A DNA stretch of 64,000 bases. Source: Symbiodinium natans (lineage: Eukaryota; Sar; Dinophyceae; Suessiales; Symbiodiniaceae). Positions within the stretch are counted from its first letter, which is position 1. Every line of letters starts with the position of its first letter. The stretch is from the NCBI GenBank assembly GCA_905221605.1, contig CAJNDS010002500.1, forward strand, positions 81,001 through 145,000, in the 5' to 3' direction. Positions 21,674 through 31,532 of this stretch are shown here, piece after piece. A program made the position numbers and the translations under genes. Under the pieces are notes generated by a model. That model was not told the DNA's origin and made no database searches. It saw only the letters and a list, made by a program, of their open reading frames with translations.

Positions 21674-22500
21674 CTTACTCTGTGGGGGAGGGGGGGCAGA
21701 GCAGCTCATGAGAAGGTGTGGAATGGACTCGAAAAGGACGAAGACGTGAAGGCGGAAAAAGGTCGATTCATGAGGCTGCGTCCTATGGGGCCCATGTGCG
21801 ACCCTCCTGCCTTTGTTCCCGCGAGTGTGAGGGCTCTCGAGAAACAACACCCCTGCTGTGTTATGCAACTAAGGTACAAGTCGCAGCTTTCTCGGCAAGT
21901 GCCAAGCACTGACAACTACGAGCCGTGACACATTACAATACACATACTGGACCTCGCGAGGGCGACGACTGCGAGCAGCCGATGGTTCTGAGCCCATAGA
22001 ACTCCCAGGGTTCCTAGGGTTGTAGCGATGCCTGGTCTGGGGCACCTGGAGCATACCGTGAACACTGAAAGCTTCCGAAAAACCCGCCAGACCCCCACCG
22101 CATTGGCCAAAAACATCAGACATTCTCCAGTAATCTGCTTTCGTATTGAAAGAAGACCAACGAAAACGCAGTTAGCCTGGCACAAGCCCGAAGCGGTCAT
22201 GAGTCAGGTTCTCAATGGCTTTGTCGCTGATGGCTTTGCTGAGCTCACCGATCTTGAAACTGAATTCATGCAAGCTGATTCACAACGAATCCCCTTCATC
22301 CCCTAGCTGTATACAAGAAAGCCCTCAGCCAAAGAAAATTTTCAGCTGGCGCGTCGAAGGGAATCTGGAGCTGGCGCACCGCTTCCCACAGTTCTGGATG
22401 CGAAGCCATGGAGACAGGACACGGGTAGCCTGGCAGTGTGACGCTTATACATGTCCCAATGCTACGCTTTCGCAGACTCCAGTGAAGGATTAAAATACAT
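21674..22500. other. Probable 5' part of the RRM gene; exons not resolved
   Basis: A plus-strand frame (22028-22306) and a minus-strand frame (about 22165-22285, containing FKIGELSKAISDKAIENL) overlap, and both look protein-like. Given the strand of the neighbours the minus frame is more likely, but I cannot decide. Confidence 0.3.
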
Positions 22501-22556
22501 AAAATAATATTATTATTATTATTAATAACTATAATAAATTAAAAATATCTACAGTG
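22501..22556. repeat. AT-rich (ATT)n stretch
   Basis: ATT/TAA-rich tract of about 55 bp. Confidence 0.8.
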
Positions 22557-22836
22557 CGAACCAAAGCCCAGAGGGTCCAAACTTCGTGAACATTACAAGG
22601 CGTCCGTCACTTCTCCTTAGGCTGCTACGTCTTCTTTTGGTCAAAGTCGACTTGCCATACCTATGATGGAGGTGGCCCGAAGCCCACTCGTCTCAAGTGT
22701 ATCCCCTGAGGCCCGCCTGCAACGTGATGGCAAGCTCTTGGCGCGCAGGGCAAGAGGCTGCGCGTCTATAAAGCCGAAAGAGGGCCGCATGATAGTCCGA
22801 CATAACATGCAGTATTGGCTTCTTGGCAGCAAACGC

Positions 22837-23449
22837 CATTCACAGATTTCACCATGTCAAGCAGAGAGAAGAAGCTCCTTAAAAAGTCGCCTATCGAAAT
22901 GTCTCCTGCTTCTTCGACAATGCCTGTAGTCTGGAGATCTTGCTATTCGCCGGGTTCTGCTCTGCTACTATTTGCTTAAGAACCCCAAAAGAAAAAACAT
23001 AATAATCCCTGTACTACCCTTAATAAGGAATAATGTTTTTGGTTTTTTCGGGGTTCTTAGCAATCAGTAGTGTGACAAGTAACCCTAAATCCTAAACCCT
23101 AAACCCTAAACCCTAAACAAGCTAGTGCATGTCTTGCCAGGCATCGTAGACGACACCGTCCAGCTCTACGGGATAGAAGGAGTCCGCGGAGTCCGGATGG
23201 CCTCGGCAGTTCGTTTTAGGGTTTAGGGTTTAGGGTTTAGGGTTTAGGGTTTAGGGTTTAGGGTTTAGGGTTTAGGGTTTAGGGTTTAGGGTTTAGGGTT
23301 TAGGGTTTAGGGTTTAGGGTTTACGGTTTAGGGTTTAGGGCTTAGGGCTTAGGGTTTGTTGCATCTGCAGCTCTTCTGCTGCCGTTCATTGCTCCGAGTC
23401 GCAAGCTTCGGTTCTTATTCCTTTGTAGTTTTCGGCAAGCGGCAAGCTG
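22837..23449 (-). CDS. Three exons of an unrecognised gene
   Basis: Minus-strand exons 23403-23449 (SLPLAENYKGIRTEA), 23157-23201 (HPDSADSFYPVELDG) and 22837-22923 (IVEEAGDISIGDFLRSFFSL, then LDMVKSVN) join in one frame. Donors are GC, GT and GC; the second and third exons begin after AG with G. The joined stretch reads smoothly through both splice points. I do not recognise the family; a helical domain similar to glycolipid-transfer proteins is a guess only. Further exons must exist on both sides. The intron between the last two exons contains a CCCTAAA array and a foldback element; the intron before holds a long TTTAGGG array. Confidence 0.6.
22972..23063. mobile_element. 92-bp foldback element inside an intron
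   Basis: The left end TTGCTTAAGAACCCCAAAAG pairs with the right end (23029-23063) over about 35 bp with few mismatches. The loop contains CCCTGTACTACCCTTAATAAG. It resembles the loop of the element at 55034-55130 in its TCCTTA/AGTAC motifs. Confidence 0.75.
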
Positions 23450-24594
23450 CTGAAGCCCAATGCCCCCCCCCCCCCCGCCCTCTCCCCCTCCACTACGTGC
23501 ACCTTGCTTTGGGGGCTGGGGCAGACAAATGAACAATCCTCATAGCCCTTGTAACCCCTATAGTAGGCCCTTATAACCCTCATCTTGCAACCCTTGCAAC
23601 CCTGAACCCTAAACCCCAAACCCTAAACCCTAAACCCCAAGCCCTAAACCCTAAACCCAAACCCCAAACCCTAAACCCTAAGGCTCTAAGGCTCCAACAG
23701 ATCGGCGGCCGGCCGTCGGGGGGGCGGACCTTCCCACCGCTGGACAGCGCCTGGCACCAAGGACCGATGGGTTTAGGGTTTAGTTTTAGGGTTTAGGGTT
23801 TAGGGTTTAGGGTTTAGGGTTTGGGGTTTAGGGTTTAGGGTTTAGGGTTTAGGGTTTAGGGTTTAGGGTTTAGGGTTTAAGGTTTAGGGTGCGGCCCTCC
23901 TTTCTCAGAGCCTCTCGCATACAACAGTCCAAGTAGATGTGGTATACCTATGTATGCAAGTACACCTGTGCAGCAAGACCAAATCGCTGTACTCAGATCC
24001 AACGTGTATATACCTATCTTCGTACAAGTGGAATATCCTAGGAATAAAGATACAAAAAGAAAATAAACATCTTCCCACAAGTTGAGTATTAGAAATGAAG
24101 AAAGATACACATATACATACAAGTACAAACATACTTGTATCTGTGTATATCCATTTCGTTATATTTGCTTGTGCATTTCAAAAAAGACACAATTATCGGC
24201 ATGCCTTCTTGTACTTCAAAAAGGAAAACTTCCTCTCCTCCTGATTTTCGAGGCCCCCCCCCCCCTCCCCTGAACCCTACACCCGACACCCTAACCCTAA
24301 ACCCTAAACCCTAAACCCTAAACCCTAAACCCTAAACCCTAAACCCTAAACCCTAAACCCTAAACCCTAAACCCTAAACCCTAAGGGGCCCCTGCTCGGC
24401 CACACACACCCTCCCTGACCTTGGGTGCGGCGGTCGACTCCGGCCCTGCGAGGGCTGGCAAGTGTAAGGTTTCTTCAAGGTGCCTTGTGGTTTACCCTAA
24501 AACCCTAAACCCTAAACCCTAAACCCTAAACCCTAAACCCTAAACCCTAAACCCTAAACCCTAAACCCTAAACCCTAAACCCTAGACCCTAAAC
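23081..24594. repeat. Cluster of six telomere-type arrays in both orientations
   Basis: CCCTAAA at 23081-23118; TTTAGGG at 23214-23358; CCCTAAA at 23602-23684; TTTAGGG at 23770-23892; CCCTAAA at 24271-24385 and 24493-24594. Unique sequence of 40-400 bp separates them, including the exons at 23157-23201 and 23403-23449. Alternating orientation rules out a simple chromosome end. A poly-C run lies at 23463-23476. Confidence 0.92.
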
Positions 24595-24847
24595 AGGTGG
24601 GGTTGAGAAGGGGAGGGCTGAAGGTTCTCAAGGTTTTGTTAGGGTCTGGGGCTAGCTGCTCGAGGAAGAAGATCTGTTCTCCTACTCCAGATCGTTACGA
24701 GGTAATCTCAGATTACCCAGTAGCTCAGTAGCTATTTGAGACCATGTTTCCCCCTGTTAACTACTAGAGGGCATTCAAAGGACACGATTTTCAGACTTGC
24801 GTAGTGACGTCAGGGGGGCTTTCTTTTGCGGTTTAGGGTTCAGGGTT

Positions 24848-25102
24848 TTAGGGTTCACCACAAACACGAACCACATCTGCTTCTGCTGGTGGTGCAAAGC
24901 TTCTCCGACCACCACTCCGTGACACTAGGTGTTTGCTGCTCTCAGCCAGTGTCAACTCAACAGAGTCTTGATTGAGACCGCGCGTGAAGCCTGCTGAGTT
25001 CCCAGTTGCCGACCGACTGCTGCCCTTCCCTACATTCAGGTCCCTCTGAGGGTACGGTGGGACAATGTGGGCCTTTGGGATGCCCGAACAAGGGACCATC
25101 AT
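24848..25102 (-). CDS. Possible exon, unrecognised
   Basis: 84-codon minus-strand frame whose second half (DSVELTLAESSKHLVSRSGG) has protein-like composition and ends in a stop. No family match; splice borders unknown. Confidence 0.3.
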   Translation of the reverse strand: MMVPCSGIPKAHIVPPYPQRDLNVGKGSSRSATGNSAGFTRGLNQDSVELTLAESSKHLVSRSGGRRSFAPPAEADVVRVCGEP

Positions 25103-25815
25103 TTAGAGAAGGTCTCGAGCGTCCCCGGCGCCTGCACTTGCACTCGTCTCTTCGGCCGCCGGGGCCTGGGCCATCAGACCGTACACTTGCCTCCTTGTGT
25201 TGTTGCAGGGGGGGAGGGGGGTCCTCTTCTTGCTGGTCATGATAGACATATATACAGTATACAGTATACATATATTCAGTCATTTTGATGCTGCTATGGT
25301 CGCTTGTTCCTACCGGTACTTCAAGATTGAAGCCTTGCAACTTCGACTTGCCAGGCGAAGCACAGCAGCCTCTTCATTGGCTCCAAACGTCGGCACCACG
25401 TCGGGCGCCTCACAACAACTCAGGTGGGCCACTACAAGATGCGTACGCGATAAGTTAGGGCATGGGACGCCCTCCGATGTAAAAAGCCTCCAACGCTTCG
25501 GAATTCCATGCAGCCTCCGGCATCTCGGGAGCATGTGCGGAGCTCTGCACACCGTGCCTTAGTTTTCCCGGTCACTGTTCTCAGGCTCACCGGGTTTCCC
25601 ATTCAGCAGTATCAGCCGAACATGCCTACCGAAACCGAAGGCCTCTACGGCTCAACCGTCGCTCTACCGTCGCTACGAGTACTGCAAGTGCAAGTGGCAA
25701 GATCGCATCTGCCAGCGTGTGGTCAGAGCCAGCCGCGCTGGTCTGTGGCGGCCTTGGCATCTCCCAGCCACTTCCGGCCCCCACTACAGAAGCTTTTACA
25801 TAAACATATTACATA
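25103..25815. other. No gene called
   Basis: Overlapping frames on both strands and a short ATACAGT/TATATA tract near 25243-25275. Parts may be exons of a minus-strand gene, but none is clear. Confidence 0.3.
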
Positions 25816-25949
25816 CATTATATATATATATATATGGTACCCCCCCCCATAGGCCCACACTTTTCCTGTAGTTTTGCCTGCCTCAGGTGCCCTGGCTACA
25901 CCGGAGGGTTTAGGGGTTTAGGGTTTAAGGGCCTCCCAGGGCAAATAGA

Positions 25950-27415
25950 AACTGCAAAAACGCTGTACTGTCCCAATCTTTTAGTCTCAGCCGAGTAAAC
26001 ACGCTGTACTGTCCCAAAATAACAAAAAAAAAAACAATCTTTTCAGGGTCTCCAGCTCAAAGATTGGGACAGTACAGTGTTTTTGCGTCTGTGTCCCAAA
26101 AAGTTTGGGACAGTGCAGCACTTCAAGCTCTCCAGGTGCAGAAAATGCTGTACTGTCCCAATGTTTTTGGGTCCAGGCATGCAAAAACGCTGTACTTGTC
26201 CCAATCTTTTAGGCTCAGAGAAGCAAAAACGCTGTACTGTCCCAAAAAAACCAAAGAACCAATATTTTGAGGGTCTCCAGCTCAAAGAGTGGGACAGTAC
26301 AGGGTTTTTGCTTTTCTGAGCCTGAAAGACTGGGACAGTACAGCACTTCAGGCCCTCTAGGTGTCGAAAACACTGTACTGTCCCAATGTCTTTGGGTCCA
26401 GGCATGCAAAAACGCTGTACTGTCCCAAAAAACAAAAAAAAAACAATCTTCTCAGGGTCTCCAGGTCAAAGATTGGGACGGTACGGTGTTTTTGCCTCTT
26501 TGTCTCAAAAAGATTGGGACAGTACAGCACTTCAGGCCCTCCAGGTGCAGAAAACGCTGTACTGTCCCAATCCTTTTGGGTCCAGTCTTGCAAAAACGCT
26601 GTACTGTCCCAATCTTTGAGCTGGAGACCCTGAAAAGATTGGTTTTTTTGAGTTTTTGGGACAGTGCGGTGTTTTTGCTTCACTGTCCCAAAAAGATTGG
26701 GACAGTACAGCACTTCAAGCCTTCTAGGTGCAGAAAACGCTGTACTGTCCCAATGTCTTTGGGTCCAGCCATGCAAAAACACTGTACTGTCCCAATTTTT
26801 GAGCTGGAGACTCTGAAAAGATTGGTTTTTTGAGTTTTTTGGGACAGCACGGTGTTTTTGCTCCAATGTCCCAAAAAGATTGGGACAGTACAGCACTTCA
26901 GGCCCTCCAGGTGTCGAAAACGCTGTACTGTCCCAATGCCTTTGGGTCCAGGCATGCAAGAACGCCGTACTGTCCCAATCTTTGACCTGGAGACCCTGAA
27001 AAGATTGGTTTTTTTGAGTTTTTTGGGGCAGTACAGGGTTTTTGCTCCTCTGAGCCTAAAAATTGGGACAGTACAGCACAGGTGTCGAAAACACTGTACT
27101 GTCCCAATGTTTTTGGGTCCAGGCACTGTATTGTCCCTAAAAACTCAAAAAAATCTTTTCAGGGTCTCCAGGTCAAAGATTGGGACAGTACATCACTTCA
27201 GGCCCTCCAGGTGCAGAAAACGCTGTACTGTCCCAATGTTTTTGGGTCCAGTCATGCAAACAAGGTGTACTGTCCCAATCTTTGAGCTGGAGACCCTCAA
27301 AAGATTGTTTTTTTGGGTTTTTTTTTTGGGACAGTACGGTGTTTTTGCTTCACTGTCCCAAAACGATTGGGACAGTACAGCACTTCAGGCCTTCCAAGTG
27401 CACCAATGGGACTCC
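25950..27415. repeat. Array of about eight 115-230-bp units made of alternating inverted 14-mers
   Basis: Each unit contains CTGTACTGTCCCAA and its reverse complement TTGGGACAGTACAG in alternation, joined by conserved text such as CACTTCAGGCCCTCCAGGTG, TTTGGGTCCAGGCATGCAAA and GAGCTGGAGACCCTGAAAAG. Long frames on both strands (up to about 200 codons) come from the repetition and are not genes. Confidence 0.93.
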
Positions 27416-27419
27416 CATA

Positions 27420-28200
27420 AAAAGTGTGAACCCTTAAATAATAGGAATCCTACTAAAAATTAATATGAGCCTAAACCAATAGGAATCCCTTTCAAATGAA
27501 TGAGACCCCTATTAAACATGAATACGAATCCCATTAACATGAGTAAGAGCCCTGAAATTGATAGGAATCTTGTTGCATGAGTAGGAGCCTTATGAAAAAT
27601 ATTTAGGAACCTTATGAAACTTTATTGGAATCCTATGATAATAAGTAGGGACCTTTCATTGAAATCATGCGAATCCTATCAAATTTTGTTCGGATAAAAG
27701 CCAATAGGAAGCCGATTAGAATGAAAAGGAACCCTTCACAAATCAAAAAGAACGCTTGGTAATTCATAGGACTCCTACTAGACTGAGAAGGTTTCTTACT
27801 AAGATTAATACGAAGTAATAGGACTACTATGAAAGAATAAGATTCCTTTAACAAGAATTTATAGGAATCCTACTAAACGAATATGAGCCGAAACCAATAG
27901 GAATCCTTTGCAAACACATGAGATCCCTATTAAAAATAATACGAATCCCATTAATGTGAATAAGAACCCTAAAATTAGTAGGAGCCTCATTATAAACATC
28001 AGGGACCCTATGAAGCTTTGTTGGAATCCTATGAAAATAAATAGGAATCCTCTGTTGAATTCGTTAGGAATCCTGCCAATATTTTTCGGAACCGATAAAA
28101 AGTTAATAGTGAACCTATTAAAATGAATAGGAACCCTTAACAAATTAAAAAGAACCGGTTATAATTCATATGAATCCTGTTAAAATGGGAAGGAATCTGG
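27420..28200. repeat. Degenerate AATAGGAAYCC(T/C) array, copy 1
   Basis: AT-rich, strongly degenerate units of the type AATAGGAATCCTATTAAAAT. The same family makes up 60620-61790, 33 kb away. Confidence 0.85.
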
Positions 28201-28405
28201 GCAGCAAAAAAGTAGTAAATTATGCTTTTTTGTGTGTAAAACACGTTGAAACACGCGAAAACGTGGGCCTATTGGGGGGGTAGCATATATATATATATAT
28301 ATATTTATTTATTTATTTATATTTATGGTGCAGCGTCGCTGCCCCCCCCACCCCATGGTACCCCCCCCCCCCATGGCCCCCCCCCCCCCCCAAAAAAAAT
28401 TCTTT

Positions 28406-28623
28406 CCCCGCCCCGCCCCCCTGTGGTTTGGGCCCCCCTGTGGGGTGGTGTGGTTGGGGTTTGGGTTTGTTTAGGGTTTAGGGTTTAGGGTTTTAGGGTT
28501 TAGGGTTTAGGGTTTAGGGTTTAGGGTTTAGGGTTTAGGGTTTAGGGTTTCGGGTTTCGGGTTTCGGGTTTCGGGTTTAGAGTTTAGGGTTTAGGGTTTA
28601 GTCCCCGCCCCGCCCCCCTGTGG
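28406..28623 (+). repeat. TTTAGGG array between 21-bp perfect direct repeats
   Basis: A GC-rich 21-mer (starts CCCCGCCCCG, ends CTGTGG) occurs at 28406-28426 and identically at 28603-28623. Between them lies a GT-rich leader and a TTTAGGG array with TTTCGGG variants (about 28468-28602). The paired repeats look like a target-site duplication or a repair footprint. Confidence 0.85.
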
Positions 28624-28734
28624 CACACGGGACACGGAACCATATATATGTATATATATATATATATATATGCTCGCCCCCCCCCCCCCATGATCCACAC
28701 ATTTGGCCTCAGCAAGCCTGGTTTTGCGAGGCGG

Positions 28735-29270
28735 GGGACTCCAGACTCCAGATTTCCAGAAAAAATCTGGAGTACCCCCGGACTCCAGACTCGAGATTTC
28801 CAGAAGAAATCTGGAGTACCTCCAGACTCCAGACTCCAGATTTCCAGAAGAAATCTGGAGTACCTCCAGACTCCAGACTCCAGATTTCCAGAAAAAATCT
28901 GGAGTACCTCCAGACTCCAGACTCCAGATTTCCAGAAAAATCTGGAGTCCGGGACCCTGGACTCCAGATTCTGGAGTCTGTAATCTGGAGTCTGGAGTCT
29001 GGAGGTACTCCAGATTTTTTCTGGAAATCTGGAGTCTGGAGTCCGGGGCCCCGGTACTCCAGATTTTTTCTGGAAATCTGGAGTCTGGAGTCCGGGGCCC
29101 CGGTACTCCAGATGTTTTCCGGAAATCTGGAGTCTGGAGTCTGGGGGTACTCTCCAGATTTTTTCTGGAAATCTGGAGTCTGGAGTCCGGGGCCAAGTAC
29201 TCCAGATTTTTCTGGAAATCTGGAGTCTGGAGTCCGGGGCCCAGGTGCATATGGAGTCCGGGGCCCAAAT
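28735..29270. repeat. Palindromic satellite that reverses orientation in the middle
   Basis: Left half: tandem units of about 36 bp built on CTCCAGACTCCAGATTTCCA with a GAAAAAATCTGGAGTAC tail; each can fold as a hairpin. At about 28970 the orient­ation flips, and the right half repeats TCTGGAAATCTGGAGTCTGG. The two halves form one large inverted repeat. Confidence 0.93.
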
Positions 29271-29279
29271 TCTCCATAT

Positions 29280-30165
29280 GCACGTTTAGGGATTACGGTT
29301 CAGTGTTTATTGTTTAGGGTTTGTAGGGTTTAGTGTTTAGGGTGCAGTGTTTAGTGTTTAGGGTCTAGTGTTTAAGTTTTGGTTTTAAAGGTTTAGGGTT
29401 TACTTTTTAGGGTTAAGGGTTAAGCGACTTGGATAATGTCTAAAATCCGAAACCTTTAATGATGAAGTCTTAAAACCCCCTAAAGGACTGAAACCCCATG
29501 TTTTTTGGTTTGGGGTTGGTTTAGGGTTCAGGATTTGTTGTTTCGGGTTTAGTGTTTAGTGTTCAGTGTTTAGGGTTTAGTGTGTAGGTTTCAGGGTTTA
29601 GTGTTTTGTGTTTAGGGTTGAGTGTTAAGTTGCAGGTTTAGGGTTTAGGGTCAAGCGGCTTGGCTAAAACCCTAACCAAATAAACCCTAAACTCCAAAAT
29701 CCAAACAGTAAGCATCTGAAACCCCAACGGGTCTTTGGTTTCAGGCTTAGATTTAGAAGGGAATGAGGTTCCGGCTTTGGGGTTTACTGTTTAGTGTTTT
29801 GGGTTTAGTGTGTAGGGTTTAGTGTGTACTGTTTAGGGTCTAGTTTTGAGGGTGCAGTGTTTCAGTGTTTAGGGTTTTGTGCTTAAGCGTTTAGGTTTTC
29901 GTGTTAAGTGTTTGGGGTTTGTGCTAAGGGCTTAGTGTTAAGTCTTTAGGGTTAGTGTTTAGGTTTAGGGTCTAGTGCTGAGTGTTTAAGTTTTTAGGGT
30001 CTAGTGTTTGGGGTTTAGTGCTTAAGCGTTTAGGGTTTCGTGTTAAGTGCTTGGAAATTTGTGCTAAGGCTCTTGGCGTTAAGTTTTTTAGTGTTTAGGG
30101 TCTGGTGCTGAGTGTTTAGGGTTTAGTGTTAAGGGTTTCGGGTTTGGTTTTTAGGGTTAAGGGCT
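29280..30165 (+). repeat. Degenerate telomere-like repeat (TTTAGTG, TTTAGGG, TTAAGGG)
   Basis: About 0.9 kb of irregular seven- to nine-base units with no coding frame. Confidence 0.85.
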
Positions 30166-30179
30166 TCAAGGATTTTTAC

Positions 30180-30790
30180 AAATTTAAATGATCTGGGGCA
30201 CCGGGGGGCCCCCCAGACCATTTTTCAAAAACCTTTTAGAAATTTAAATGGTGTGGGGAAGGCACCGGGGCTTCCCCAGACCATCTGAACTTTTAAAATC
30301 CTTAAAATCTTATAAAAACCCTGAAAATTCTGTTGAAACATTCTCAGGATTTTAAACGTTTTAAAGCCTTTTAAAAACCTTAAAATGCTTCAACATTTAT
30401 GTGGCTGCCCCTTTTAGGATTTTCAGGTTTTTTAAAGTTAGTTGTCAATGGTCTGGAGACGCCCCGGTGCCTTCCTCAGACCATGTAAATTTTTTACAAA
30501 TCCATTAACAGGACAGGACTTTAGGATGTTCAACGAAACTTCCTTAATTTTGAACGGCTGCCTTTTTAAAATTTTGAGGCATTTTAGAATTTTAAGGGAT
30601 GAAAGTGTTCAGGTTGTTTAAGGACTTTACAGCCTTTTACATCCTGAAAATTTTGAATGGCTTTACATACCTTAAAGCCCTTAAATTTTAAAAAGGCGGC
30701 CCGTTCAAAAACTATTAAGGATGTTAAGGGTTTAAAAAGATTTGAAATGGTCTGGGGAAGCCCCGGTGCCTTCCGCAGATCATCTAAATT
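30180..30790. repeat. Four copies of a GC-rich hairpin in AT-rich filler
   Basis: Near 30188, 30246, 30446 and 30745 the sequence follows ATGGTCTGGGGAAGSCACCG then GGGCTTCCCCAGACCAT, each able to form a stem of about 14 bp. Between them are TTTTAAAACCTTAAAAT-like repeats. Confidence 0.8.
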
Positions 30791-31084
30791 TAAAAAAAAA
30801 CCCTAAACCCTGAAAAGCCTCAAAATTCTAAATGGCTGCCCTTCAAAAATTTTATGGAGCCGCAAGACACACGTTTCAGAAGCAAAAATGCACATAAAAA
30901 CACTGGTGTTTTTATAGGGGATAATATAAAAGAGCCTTTTGTATTCCAGTACAGTTTTTACTGCATTTTTCCGAGGAAAAAGCAGCAAATCAGACAAAGA
31001 CGAAGACAGGAAAACCATAGGTGTGGATCATGGGAAGGGGGTGACCATATATATATATATATGTATATCCGAGGAGCTACGCTT

Positions 31085-31490
31085 CCTGATGCCATCTCCG
31101 GCCAGCCCCGTCCCCCCTCCTCCTTGGGGCCTGACAGCGCGCCCGTGCTGCTAGAACTGCCGGACACATCTGGCGCAGGACGGCCTGAGCATCCAAAAAA
31201 GTTTCGGCTGACAACCCCTTCGTTTCTTCAGCTGCTCACGTTGCACGAAGGCTCATGCGCTTGCTCGGGTTTAAGGGTGTGCCACTTTGCTGACTTTGTG
31301 AGAGCCTCTGAAAAAGAAAAGGTTCCATATGTTCCATGTCAACGGCTTCGGTTCGCCTCCATCCTCTGCCGGGCTGCCTGTCATGGAAGCTCTTGGAATG
31401 TGTCGAGTGGAGAAGAAGGCGGAAGAATTTTCGGACGAATGATTCGACAACTGCTCGATGATGAGGGCAACCTTCCACGTTGAGAAGCTG
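31085..31490. CDS. Coding-like segment, strand unresolved
   Basis: The plus frame (to the stop at 31483) contains EEGGRIFGRMIRQLLDDEGN. The minus frame (to the stop at 31236) contains VESFVRKFFRLLLHSTHSKS. Both look protein-like; neighbours favour minus. No family recognised. Confidence 0.3.
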
Positions 31491-31532
31491 AAGAGCGGCA
31501 CGTTCCTTAACCCTTTCCTGGCGGCACCGTCA

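Larger units (their letters stand above)
25818..28305. mobile_element. Satellite-filled element 1 with AT/poly-C terminal inverted repeats
   Basis: Left end: (AT)n (25818-25835), then GGTACCCCCCCCCC and ATAGGCCCACACTTTTCC. Right end, read inward on the minus strand: (AT)n (28284-28305), then GCTACCCCCCC and AATAGGCCCACGTTTTC. The two ends thus form an inverted repeat of about 30 bp outside the simple tracts. The interior holds two arrays (25950-27415 and 27420-28200) and no gene. Confidence 0.7.
28641..31067. mobile_element. Satellite-filled element 2 with AT/poly-C terminal inverted repeats
   Basis: Left end: (AT)n (28641-28671), GCTCG, C-run, CATGATCCACACA. Right end read inward: (AT)n (31045-31067), GGTCACCCCCTTCC, CATGATCCACACC. 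The inner 12 bp (CATGATCCACAC) match perfectly. The interior holds the palindromic array 28735-29270, degenerate TTTAGTG/TTTAGGG repeats (29280-30165) and four GC-rich hairpins (30180-30790). Confidence 0.7.

Noticed and set aside
23214-24594. A true chromosome end
   Set aside because: Arrays are short, alternate in orientation and are separated by coding exons and unique DNA.
26043-27463. Frames of about 200 codons on both strands with repeated peptides
   Set aside because: They arise from an array of inverted 14-mers; similar-length frames on both strands show it is repeat structure, not a gene.
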